The notes: generated from the sequence alone by a model not told the origin. DNA of 8,035 bases from Sulfurimonas sp. (GCA_027063585.1 JAMORM010000062.1:1-8035), one strand, 5' to 3'. Shown: positions 1 to 6,704, numbered from the stretch's first letter. Translations and numbers: made by a program.

Positions 1-504
1 GATTACTTTTAAAATACCTTTTTGCGTATAAAAGTCTCGAATTTTTTGCAGTGGTTGGGTGTAAACTTTCATACGGTTGTTAAAAACTTCATTATTATCA
101 TCTACACCGCGGGCACGACCGAGAACTCGCTCTCTGGCGGTCTCTTCACTCACTTTTACCTCTATAACACTTACAAGCTGTATATCTTTATGCTCTTGCA
201 GATATTTATCTAATGCAAGCATCTGCTCAATACTTCTAGGATACCCGTCTATGATGACAATATCAGTCGGAGCTGATTGAATGGCATTTATAATAGTTTC
301 TATAACAATATCAATAGGAACTATTTCGCCTTTTGAGATGTATTTTTCAATTTCTTTTCCACGTTGGCTGCCGCTTGCAACTTCTGCTCGTAACATATCA
401 CCGGTAGAGTAGTGTGTGATATTTTCATTATGTTTGGCAATAAGCTCGGCATCTGTAGTTTTACCGGAGCCGGGTGCTCCAATAATTAAAAAGAGTTTTT
501 TCAT
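1..504 (-). CDS. adk: Adenylate kinase, short-LID type; C-terminus cut by window edge
   Basis: Cytoplasmic enzyme that interconverts ATP + AMP and 2 ADP. The first 168 residues are in the window and the reading frame is open to base 1. Family relatives are around 190 residues, so only the last helix should be missing. Visible motifs are the P-loop GAPGSGKT (residues 9-16), the AMP-site segment [15 protein letters not shown] (32-46), DGYPRS (86-91), and the LID arginines in LGRARG (128-133). The LID is the short form: RARG is followed almost at once by [14 protein letters not shown], with no room for a zinc-binding four-cysteine LID. The ATG at 504..502 shares one base with the aspS stop (TAATG on the minus strand), and no Shine-Dalgarno sequence precedes it. 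Translation is therefore probably coupled to aspS. In Campylobacter I recall ppa following adk, which would lie outside this window. Identity is secure. Confidence 0.96.
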   Translation of the reverse strand, partial: MKKLFLIIGAPGSGKTTDAELIAKHNENITHYSTGDMLRAEVASGSQRGKEIEKYISKGEIVPIDIVIETIINAIQSAPTDIVIIDGYPRSIEQMLALDKYLQEHKDIQLVSVIEVKVSEETARERVLGRARGVDDNNEVFNNRMKVYTQPLQKIRDFYTQKGILKVI

Positions 505-2258
505 TATTTTATTTGTTCACGTAGTCTTATGTGCAGGTCGCGAAGCTGTTGATTATCAACCGGACTTGGTGCTTTGGTAAGTAAACAAGAGGCTTTTTGT
601 GTTTTTGGAAATGCAATAACATCGCGAATACTTGATTTTTTAGTTAAAAGCATAATTAGTCTGTCAAAGCCCAGAGCAAAACCACCATGTGGAGGGGCAC
701 CAAATTTAAGTGCATCAAGTAAGAAACCAAATTTTTCTTGTGCTTCTTCTTCTTCAATTCCAAGAAGTTTAAATACCTCTTCTTGTATCTCTTCTTTGTG
801 AATACGAATAGATCCTCCACCAAGTTCAGTACCATTTAAAACGATATCATAAGCGATAGACTCTATCTCTTCGACATCCTCTTTATCAGTATCTTTTGGC
901 ATCGTAAATGGGTGGTGTAACGCTTTTACGCGACCGTCTTCAACTTCAAACATTGGAAAATCTACTACCCATACAAATTCATAAGCATTTTCGTCAATAA
1001 GATTCATTTTTTCATGTTCGGCGATGAAGTTTCTGAATCTTCCCATATAATCCCATACTGTTTTTTTATCACCTGCACCAAAAAAGACCACATCCCCGAC
1101 TTCAAGTTCAGTTCTTTCTATAATAAGTGCAATATCTTCTTCACTAAAAAATTTAGTCAAAGGACCTTTCAGCCCGTCTTCTTTCATTTGAAAATACCCA
1201 AGACCGTGGGCGCCAAACTTACGAACATAATCTTCAAATGATTTCATTTCACGTTTTGAAAATACCAAATCAGCACCAGGTACTTTAAGTGCTTTGATGC
1301 GGTTTGTATGTGGTTTTTTAGCGATATTTGTAAAGATTTCATTATCACATCTCTCAAAAATGTCAATTACATCTACCATTTTAAGATCATATCTTAAATC
1401 CGGTTTATCTGAACCATACCATTCCATTGCATTTTTGTGCGTGATGCGGTTAAAAGGTGGTTTAACATCAACGCCGCAGGCACCAAACATAGCAACAAGC
1501 AGATCTTCTGCTACTTTCATAACATCTTCTTGGTTACAAAAACTCATCTCGACATCTATCTGAGTAAATTCAGGCTGACGATCAGCACGCAAGTCTTCAT
1601 CACGGAAACATTTTGCGATTTGGAAATATCTGTCAAAACCACCAACCATTAAAAGTTGTTTGAAGAGCTGCGGAGATTGTGGAAGTGCGTAAAATTCTCC
1701 ATTATGCACACGAGAAGGTACTAAATAATCTCTTGCCCCTTCAGGTGTTGATTTTGTAAGAATAGGTGTTTCAACTTCTAAAAATCCATTCTTATCAAGA
1801 ATGTTTCTTGCCGCAATTGCCGCTTTTGAACGCAGGCGAAATACTTCAAACATATCAGGGTCGCGAAGTTCCAAATAGCGATATTTGAGTCGTGTCTCTT
1901 CACCGACATTTTTATCACCTATGACAAAAGGAACAGGCGCAGATTTGTTTTCAATAGTAAGTTCATTGACTACTATTTCAATAGCTCCTGTTTTTAAACG
2001 AGGATTTGTCAAACCTTCGCCGCGAAGACGCACTTTTCCTTTAGCAATTAAAACATATTCATCACGAACATTGTTTGCCACAGTATGCGCTTCTTTAGAG
2101 TCTTCAGGATCACATGTAAGCTGAATAAGTCCTGTTTTGTCACGTAAATCTATGAAAATAATTCCACCATGGTCACGATAATTATTCGCCCAACCAGTCA
2201 GAATAACATCTTCTCCAACATTTGTTTCATTTAAATCTGTACAGTAATGAGTTCTCAA
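504..2258 (-). CDS. aspS: Aspartyl-tRNA synthetase, bacterial type, probably non-discriminating (Asp/Asn)
   Basis: Class IIb synthetase that charges tRNA-Asp with aspartate in the cytoplasm. Its 584 residues match the usual bacterial length, which includes the GAD insertion. Domains in order: N-terminal OB-fold anticodon-binding domain (about 1-105), catalytic core beginning with the motif 1 region [20 protein letters not shown] (158-177), motif 2 [16 protein letters not shown] (218-233), GAD insertion (about 285-415), and motif 3 [14 protein letters not shown] (526-539). The start is a TTG at 2258..2256. It is chosen because it yields the family N-terminus MRTHYC, has AGGA nine bases upstream, and has no nearby ATG alternative. 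His30, Leu83 and Leu88 replace the Leu, Asn and Met found in the E. coli enzyme. These are residues reported for non-discriminating AspRS, which also makes Asp-tRNA-Asn for GatCAB. First gene of an operon with adk. Confidence 0.98.
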   Translation of the reverse strand: MRTHYCTDLNETNVGEDVILTGWANNYRDHGGIIFIDLRDKTGLIQLTCDPEDSKEAHTVANNVRDEYVLIAKGKVRLRGEGLTNPRLKTGAIEIVVNELTIENKSAPVPFVIGDKNVGEETRLKYRYLELRDPDMFEVFRLRSKAAIAARNILDKNGFLEVETPILTKSTPEGARDYLVPSRVHNGEFYALPQSPQLFKQLLMVGGFDRYFQIAKCFRDEDLRADRQPEFTQIDVEMSFCNQEDVMKVAEDLLVAMFGACGVDVKPPFNRITHKNAMEWYGSDKPDLRYDLKMVDVIDIFERCDNEIFTNIAKKPHTNRIKALKVPGADLVFSKREMKSFEDYVRKFGAHGLGYFQMKEDGLKGPLTKFFSEEDIALIIERTELEVGDVVFFGAGDKKTVWDYMGRFRNFIAEHEKMNLIDENAYEFVWVVDFPMFEVEDGRVKALHHPFTMPKDTDKEDVEEIESIAYDIVLNGTELGGGSIRIHKEEIQEEVFKLLGIEEEEAQEKFGFLLDALKFGAPPHGGFALGFDRLIMLLTKKSSIRDVIAFPKTQKASCLLTKAPSPVDNQQLRDLHIRLREQIK

Positions 2259-2267
2259 AATATAGAG

Positions 2268-2271
2268 TCCT
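2268..2271 (-). promoter_or_regulatory. Ribosome binding site supporting the TTG start of aspS
   Basis: AGGA on the minus strand, nine bases before the TTG at 2258. It is the only purine-rich match to the anti-Shine-Dalgarno sequence upstream, and it supports TTG as the start codon. Confidence 0.6.
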
Positions 2272-2289
2272 ATATAAATAATTTTTGCG

Positions 2290-2295
2290 ATTATA
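2290..2295 (-). promoter_or_regulatory. -10 box of the aspS-adk promoter
   Basis: Perfect TATAAT on the minus strand (ATTATA on the plus strand), placing transcription start near 2283 and giving a leader of about 25 bases before aspS. No good TTGACA lies at the expected distance, which is usual for Campylobacterota, whose vegetative promoters rely on the -10 box and AT periodicity. Confidence 0.6.
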
Positions 2296-2317
2296 TCGAA
2301 AAACTACTTATATATTG

Positions 2318-2323
2318 TATAAT
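2318..2323 (+). promoter_or_regulatory. -10 box of the nadK promoter
   Basis: Perfect TATAAT preceded by TTG, 30 bases upstream of the nadK TTG start. The predicted transcription start is near 2330. It points away from the aspS -10 box at 2290-2295, so the two genes share one short divergent promoter region. Confidence 0.6.
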
Positions 2324-2343
2324 TAAAAAATCATTTTTATCAG

Positions 2344-2348
2344 AAGGG
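2344..2348 (+). promoter_or_regulatory. Ribosome binding site supporting the TTG start of nadK
   Basis: AAGGG, five bases before the TTG at 2354. It is the best Shine-Dalgarno match in the leader and the main reason for accepting TTG as the start. Confidence 0.6.
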
Positions 2349-2353
2349 CAATT

Positions 2354-3208
2354 TTGCAAAAAAAAATCATTAAAAAAATCGGTGTAATTTTACGACCTTC
2401 CACTCCGGAGCTAAAAGAGAGCTATTTTAAACTTGAAAAAATTTTTCAAAAATATCATATTGAAGTTAATATAGAGAGTATCAGCGGCGGAATGATCGGT
2501 GTTATGGGCATGGAATTTGAATATTTATGTAAAAATGCTGATGCTTTAGTCACCTTAGGTGGGGACGGTACGCTAATTTCAACCGTAAGACGTTCATTTA
2601 AGTATGATATACCTATTTTTGGCGTATATGCCGGAAATCTTGGTTTTTTAGCCGATATAAATCTGGAAGAACTTGATGAATTTGTATCAAATTTAGTTCA
2701 GGGAAATTATAGAGTAGATGAGCGTTCAATACTCGAAGCACAGTTTGTTCACAATGAAAAAGAGATGACTTTCTATGCTTTTAATGACATTGTCATAACC
2801 CGTCCTTCTGTTTCAAATATGATACATGTAGAGACACTGGTTGATTCTAAAGCATTTAATACCTACTACGGGGACGGTGTGATTGTCTCTACGCCGACAG
2901 GCTCAACTGCGTACAACCTCTCAGCCGGAGGTCCTGTACTTTTTCCTTTGACGAATGTATTTGCACTGACCCCCATTTGTCCGCATTCACTGACGCAAAG
3001 ACCTGTCGTATTACCGGGAAAATTTTCTATAGAGATGAAAACTCCCAAAGATAAGGCTCTGGTGATTATAGACGGACAAGATAAACATGAACTCGAAATA
3101 GGGCAGAGCATACATATACAACTGGCAAAAAAGCAAGTCAAACTTATACACAGAGAAGCGTTTAATTATTTTGATGTTTTAAAAGAGAAACTTAACTGGG
3201 GCGACTAG
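2354..3208 (+). CDS. nadK: NAD kinase
   Basis: Phosphorylates NAD to NADP using ATP or polyphosphate; it is the cell's route to NADP(H) and acts in the cytoplasm. The 284 residues match the usual length. Visible motifs: the catalytic LGGDGTLI (68-75), YAGNLGFLAD (92-101), the substrate-contact segment FNDIVI (143-148; commonly LNEVVI, so Asp replaces Glu), and the glycine-rich YGDGVIVSTPTGSTAYNLSAGGP region (172-194), which binds NAD. The C-terminus FDVLKEKLNWGD is also typical. The start is TTG at 2354, with AAGGG five bases before it. The coding sequence opens with a run of nine A (2358-2366), so codons 2-4 are homopolymeric. It is divergent from aspS, as I recall for Campylobacter, but no recN follows. 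It ends in a TAG that overlaps the stop of the convergent gene by four bases. Confidence 0.97.
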   Translation: MQKKIIKKIGVILRPSTPELKESYFKLEKIFQKYHIEVNIESISGGMIGVMGMEFEYLCKNADALVTLGGDGTLISTVRRSFKYDIPIFGVYAGNLGFLADINLEELDEFVSNLVQGNYRVDERSILEAQFVHNEKEMTFYAFNDIVITRPSVSNMIHVETLVDSKAFNTYYGDGVIVSTPTGSTAYNLSAGGPVLFPLTNVFALTPICPHSLTQRPVVLPGKFSIEMKTPKDKALVIIDGQDKHELEIGQSIHIQLAKKQVKLIHREAFNYFDVLKEKLNWGD

Positions 3209-3795
3209 TCTATATTTATATTTGAAGAACTATCGGAATTTCTCTTTATCATTCTTTTAATCTGTTCTGCCGTGTAACTTTTTTGGGTAGGATTTTCATT
3301 GAGTAAGTCAAATCTTATTTGTACCGTAAGTTTTCCGAGTGCTTCTCCGAGTTTATGCTCATCATTACTGAGCGTTCCGTCTTTAGAAAGGGTTGAGATA
3401 ACTTTTAGAAAGTTATTATACTCATTTAAAACGGCAGGTGAAGCAAAAATAGCAAGCCTATGCGTAACAAATTGGAGTTTTGTTATGTCTTTGTCTGTCA
3501 AAAGTGTTTCATCCGACATACTTTCCATCAAGTCTAAAAGTTTTTCATAGGTTGCCGCTTTTAAATCGAGAAATTTGATGCTTTGTTCTTTTTCTATTTC
3601 CACTTCTGTTTGTTTATTAAGTAAGAGTGCCGTTATAAAAACCGTTGCAATAGTGCCTAAAATGATTAAAACGATTTCTTGGGTAAAAGGTGTAGTGTCT
3701 GTTACTTTATAGGCATAGCGCAAGTAAGCATATCCTGCAATCAGTGTTAAAAATGTTAAAAGAAGATAGAGCAGTTTTTTTGTGTAGTTATCCAT
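3205..3795 (-). CDS. Unrecognised membrane protein with two N-terminal transmembrane helices
   Basis: I do not recognise this 196-residue protein. Two hydrophobic segments are clear: residues about 8-27 (LLYLLLTFLTLIAGYAYL) and 40-60 (EIVLIILGTIATVFITALLL). The connecting loop is short, and a charged helix follows (KQTEVEIEKEQ, 61-71). The remainder, about 75-180, looks helical and soluble, with segments such as ATYEKLLDLMESM (81-93) and LNEYNNFLKVIS (123-134). The hairpin topology and the positive residues after helix 2 suggest that both ends face the cytoplasm. The tail NSDSSSNINID is low complexity. There is no cysteine, no metal motif and no enzyme signature. The ATG at 3795 is preceded by AAAGG about ten bases upstream and a TATAAT at 3831..3826. 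It is convergent with nadK and divergent from the polysaccharide deacetylase. Codon use looks ordinary for the window. It is a real gene; its function is unknown. Confidence 0.8.
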   Translation of the reverse strand: MDNYTKKLLYLLLTFLTLIAGYAYLRYAYKVTDTTPFTQEIVLIILGTIATVFITALLLNKQTEVEIEKEQSIKFLDLKAATYEKLLDLMESMSDETLLTDKDITKLQFVTHRLAIFASPAVLNEYNNFLKVISTLSKDGTLSNDEHKLGEALGKLTVQIRFDLLNENPTQKSYTAEQIKRMIKRNSDSSSNINID

Positions 3796-3825
3796 AAATT
3801 TTATACCTTTTAAATAATGAAAATT

Positions 3826-3831
3826 ATTATA
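3826..3831 (-). promoter_or_regulatory. -10 box of the membrane protein gene
   Basis: Perfect TATAAT on the minus strand inside the left arm of the inverted repeat, 30 bases before the ATG at 3795. This is the same -10 to start distance as for nadK. Confidence 0.55.
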
Positions 3832-3848
3832 TCTAAATTGAATAAAGA

Positions 3849-3854
3849 TATAAT
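3849..3854 (+). promoter_or_regulatory. -10 box of the polysaccharide deacetylase gene, possibly giving a leaderless mRNA
   Basis: Perfect TATAAT inside the right arm of the inverted repeat, ending six bases before the ATG at 3861. Normal spacing puts the transcription start at or next to the A of the ATG. An alternative box, TATTAT (3825-3830), would give a leader of about 24 bases. Confidence 0.45.
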
Positions 3855-3860
3855 AATATT

Positions 3861-4901
3861 ATGAAAATACTTATAAAATATATATTTATCATTTGTGTGG
3901 TGCAAAGTACGTTGTTTGCTATGCAAAATCATGCCGTGGTTTTGCAATATCACAGATTTGATGAAACAAAATATCCCTCTACCAGTATCTCTATGAAGCT
4001 CTTTCGACAACAAATAGAGTATTTGGTGAAAAATAATTACAATATCTTACCGCTTTCTAAAATAATACAATATCTACAGAAAAATAAAAAGCTTCCTGAG
4101 AAAACCGTATCAATTACGATAGATGATGCCTATCACAGTGTTTATACAAAGGCGTATCCTCTACTCAAAAAATATAATCTTCCTTTTACAATATTTGTGA
4201 ATTCCGTTCCTGTTATCCATGAATCTGTATACTATTTAACATGGGATGAAATGAGGGAAATGGGAAAATACGGTGCAGAGTTTGCAAATCATACCTATTC
4301 TCATCAATATCTTGTTCGAGACGGCATAAAAAATCCAAAAGATTACAAAAAGTATGTGACAAAAGAGATTGAAATGTGTGAGATGAAAATAGAAAAAGAG
4401 CTGGGTAAAAAAGTTTGCACACATCCAAAAATATTGGCATATCCTTTTGGTGAGTATGATGTAAAACTGATGCAATTGGTAAAAAGTTTAGACTATGTTG
4501 GTGTGGCACAAAATTCCGCCCCCATTTCAAGCCAAAGTAATTTTATGGCTTTGACGAGATTTCCTATGTCAGGAGGTTTTGGAGAGATGGAGCAGTTTGT
4601 GTTGAAAATAAATACGCTACCCTTGCCTTTGCAAAGTATTTCTAATGAAGATACGCTTGTCGATGCGTCAAATAATCCGCCTTCATTAACTTTGACACTT
4701 ACAAAACCGCTCAAAGATTTACAGTGTTTTACGGCTGACGGAGAAAAGATAATGATGGAATGGCTAAGTGATACAACAGTTAAAATTCAATCAAAATTGC
4801 CCTTGGAATATCCAAGGAATCATTATACATGTACCGCCCATGCAAAAGACAATGCATGGTATTGGTACAGCCATTTGTGGGTTATTTTAAAAGAAAAATA
4901 G
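3861..4901 (+). CDS. Secreted polysaccharide deacetylase (NodB / carbohydrate esterase 4 family)
   Basis: Predicted exported metal-dependent N- or O-deacetylase acting on a glycan in the cell envelope; the substrate is unknown. The 346 residues begin with a signal peptide (basic MKILIK, hydrophobic YIFIICVV, likely cleavage after TLFA, residue 20). The NodB domain shows VLQYHRF (27-33), motif 1 TIDDAY (86-91; usually TFDDG) with probable base Asp88 and metal ligand Asp89, motif 2 NHTYSH (143-148) with metal ligands His144 and His148, and YPFGEYD (194-200). A C-terminal segment (about 255-346) looks like a small beta domain with a tryptophan- and tyrosine-rich end (WYWYSHLW). The ATG at 3861 is preferred because a start at the next methionine (residue 21) would delete the signal peptide. 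The upstream Shine-Dalgarno match is weak. It converges with the MEMO gene, leaving one base between stops. The family call is firm; the biological role is not. Confidence 0.88.
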   Translation: MKILIKYIFIICVVQSTLFAMQNHAVVLQYHRFDETKYPSTSISMKLFRQQIEYLVKNNYNILPLSKIIQYLQKNKKLPEKTVSITIDDAYHSVYTKAYPLLKKYNLPFTIFVNSVPVIHESVYYLTWDEMREMGKYGAEFANHTYSHQYLVRDGIKNPKDYKKYVTKEIEMCEMKIEKELGKKVCTHPKILAYPFGEYDVKLMQLVKSLDYVGVAQNSAPISSQSNFMALTRFPMSGGFGEMEQFVLKINTLPLPLQSISNEDTLVDASNNPPSLTLTLTKPLKDLQCFTADGEKIMMEWLSDTTVKIQSKLPLEYPRNHYTCTAHAKDNAWYWYSHLWVILKEK

Positions 4902-4902
4902 C

Positions 4903-5703
4903 CTACTTTGTGAACGCGGCACTCATATAGCCGACTACCTGTGACTTGTCCCTGCTTGCATCGGCACTGGTTCTGTAATCTAATAACGTCGGTTTAAGGT
5001 TATTTTGTGCTGCTGCAATAAGCATCGCTTCTACTCCTATGATACCGCAGGCTTCACATCCTTGATGCAGTTCCGTCGGATTGAGGTTGGCTACAGCATC
5101 AAGACAAATAGTATCAAGCTGTTTCGCTTTTTCAATGTCGTAATAATGACTTAAATCGGTACTGATAACGACAACAGTATCTTCATCTTCTAAAAGATAA
5201 TCAATAACTTTTGCCAAATTATTCGGGTCTTCATTTCCATACACAAGTTCAACAACAGATGCATCGGGCAGATAGTTCTTCACAAACGGCATCTGAACTT
5301 CCGTAGAGTGTTCTGAATGTGCATCCGGCTGAAAGTGTAGGTTAAATCTCTTTATCAATTCATCTGCAAATTTTTTATCTATAGGTAAGTTTCCCATCGG
5401 TGTTTCGTAGCTGTCATATTCGGCAACACTTGTACCGTTTATATAGACACGATGGCTTGGACCAATAACTACAACACGTTTTGCGTGTGAATTTTTTAGC
5501 AGTCTAAAAGCTATATTTGCCGTAAAAGCAGAGTAAACATACCCTGCATGCGGTACAATTATAGCTCTTGGTTTTAAATCTAGTACTGATTTGTCTTTTA
5601 TAGACTCATCTATTATTTCATTATAGTGCGTCAACATTTTTTCGATCTCTTCTTTGTTTGCGGGATAAAACTGACCTGCAACCGCATCTTTTCTTATACT
5701 CAT
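4903..5703 (-). CDS. AmmeMemoRadiSam system protein B (MEMO1 family)
   Basis: Bacterial homologue of human MEMO1, in the fold family of class III extradiol dioxygenases (LigB-like); the reaction in bacteria is not established. Numbering from the start chosen here (266 residues): QFYPA (11-15), PHAGYVYS (51-58, His52), IGPSHRVY (80-87, His84), the SEHSTEVQMPF region (130-140, His132), STDLSHYY (181-188, Asp183 and His186), and EACGIIGVEAM (217-227, Cys219). His52, His84 and Cys219 are the likely equivalents of the MEMO1 metal-binding His, His and Cys. An ATG two codons upstream (5709) is in frame, but it is one base after the AAGGAG. The ATG at 5703 has seven-base spacing and forms an ATGA overlap with the amrS stop, so 5703 is the likely start. 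Co-transcribed and translationally coupled with amrS. No signal peptide or membrane segment. Confidence 0.93.
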   Translation of the reverse strand: MSIRKDAVAGQFYPANKEEIEKMLTHYNEIIDESIKDKSVLDLKPRAIIVPHAGYVYSAFTANIAFRLLKNSHAKRVVVIGPSHRVYINGTSVAEYDSYETPMGNLPIDKKFADELIKRFNLHFQPDAHSEHSTEVQMPFVKNYLPDASVVELVYGNEDPNNLAKVIDYLLEDEDTVVVISTDLSHYYDIEKAKQLDTICLDAVANLNPTELHQGCEACGIIGVEAMLIAAAQNNLKPTLLDYRTSADASRDKSQVVGYMSAAFTK

Positions 5704-6692
5704 TTCCATACTCCTTCTATAGCTCTATTACATTTTGGACAATGTCCCTCAACAAGAGAATTTTTCGTAACCGAATACCCTGTTCTGTCTATAAGTAACG
5801 TTCCGCAATCAGGGCAGTATGTGTCGCCGTGAACAGGAACATTCCCCATATAAACATACAATAAACCTGCTTTTTTCGCTATGTCGCTGGCACGTTGGAG
5901 CGTTTGCAGTTTTGTATATTCATGGTCTTGCATTTTATAATCAGGATGAAAAGCGCTTAAATGCCATGGTACATGTACGCCGAGTTCATCTGCTATAAAT
6001 GATGCCATTGCTTCTAAATCTTCGTTACTGTCATTCTCGCCTTCTATAAGCAGAGTAGTAACTTCAACCCAAATACCTTCTTTTACCATGCCACGCAAGG
6101 TTTCTTTTACGGCTTCTAGTCCGCCTTTTAAGACTTTTTTATAGTACGCATCATCCCAGCTTTTTAGGTCTACGTTTGCAGCATCAAGCCATGAAGCCAT
6201 ATCTTTAACAACTTCAGGCGTTTCAAATCCGTTTGTAACAAAAATATTTTTCAATCCTTTTTGTCTTGCTATGATACCTATGTCTTTTGCATATGGGTAA
6301 AATACAGTCGGTTCGTTGTAGGTATAGGCGATGGAAGAAGCTCCGTTTTCTATAGCCAAATCAACCATTTTTTCAGGAGATACTTCTACACTCGTATCAA
6401 CTGAATGTTCTTGTGAAATTTGCCAGTTTTGACAAAACGGGCATTTAAAATTACATCCGACCGTACCAAAGGAAAGGGCGGTAGTACCCGGCAGCAGATG
6501 ATATATTGGTTTTTTCTCAACAGGATCAAGGTTTATAGTACTTGGATGCCCGTATACAAGAGTTTTAAGTTCTCCGTTTTCATTTTTATTGACTCCACAT
6601 ACACCGACTTGCCCCTCTTTCATTTGGCAGTAGTGTTGGCATAATAAACATTTAATTTTTTCTTTTTCCGGTATTGTTTCATAATAATTCAT
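5700..6692 (-). CDS. amrS: AmmeMemoRadiSam system radical SAM enzyme
   Basis: Radical S-adenosylmethionine enzyme related to pyruvate formate-lyase activases. It belongs to the AmmeMemoRadiSam set, whose substrate is not established. In 330 residues it shows an N-terminal cysteine cluster (Cys15, Cys18, Cys22, Cys32), the 4Fe-4S/SAM motif GCNFKCPFC (Cys80, Cys84, Cys87; CxxxCxxC), AYTYNEPTVF (122-131) and FVTNGFE (151-157) in the barrel, and LSAFHPDYKM (245-254). It ends in a C-terminal zinc-ribbon-like part with CPDC (293-296) and CPKC (318-321). Length and both flanking cysteine regions fit the AmrS subfamily rather than a true PFL activase, which lacks the C-terminal ribbon. The ATG at 6692 has AAGGAG six bases upstream. 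It is the first gene of a two-gene operon with the MEMO-family gene, behind a good promoter at 6745-6773. Confidence 0.93.
   Translation of the reverse strand: MNYYETIPEKEKIKCLLCQHYCQMKEGQVGVCGVNKNENGELKTLVYGHPSTINLDPVEKKPIYHLLPGTTALSFGTVGCNFKCPFCQNWQISQEHSVDTSVEVSPEKMVDLAIENGASSIAYTYNEPTVFYPYAKDIGIIARQKGLKNIFVTNGFETPEVVKDMASWLDAANVDLKSWDDAYYKKVLKGGLEAVKETLRGMVKEGIWVEVTTLLIEGENDSNEDLEAMASFIADELGVHVPWHLSAFHPDYKMQDHEYTKLQTLQRASDIAKKAGLLYVYMGNVPVHGDTYCPDCGTLLIDRTGYSVTKNSLVEGHCPKCNRAIEGVWK
5711..5716 (-). promoter_or_regulatory. Ribosome binding site that decides the start of the MEMO-family gene
   Basis: AAGGAG on the minus strand, inside the end of amrS. It is seven bases from the ATG at 5703 but only one base from the ATG at 5709, so it favours the downstream start. 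Confidence 0.75.
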
Positions 6693-6698
6693 TTTAGT

Positions 6699-6704
6699 CT
6701 CCTT
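6699..6704 (-). promoter_or_regulatory. Ribosome binding site of amrS
   Basis: AAGGAG on the minus strand, six bases before the ATG at 6692; a consensus Shine-Dalgarno sequence that fixes the amrS start. Confidence 0.75.

Larger units (their letters stand above)
3823..3857. repeat. Perfect 12-bp inverted repeat in a divergent promoter region
   Basis: The left arm ATTATTATATCT (3823-3834) and the right arm AGATATAATAAT (3846-3857) are exact reverse complements, separated by 11 bases. Pairing stops at both ends of the arms. The left arm carries TATAAT on the minus strand and the right arm carries TATAAT on the plus strand, so the element is either a symmetric pair of promoters, a dimeric-regulator operator, or both. 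Confidence 0.8.

Noticed and set aside
22..280. Two overlapping plus-strand open frames over the end of adk
   Set aside because: The minus-strand adk frame is continuous here and conserved; the plus-strand frames have no recognisable product.
2866..3141. Minus-strand open frame of 91 codons inside nadK
   Set aside because: Covers the conserved NAD-binding region of nadK in reverse; no independent evidence of coding.
4213..4530. Minus-strand open frame of 105 codons inside the deacetylase gene
   Set aside because: It is fully nested in a gene with conserved motifs in the other strand. The predicted protein is a low-quality His/Phe/Leu string without a ribosome binding site.
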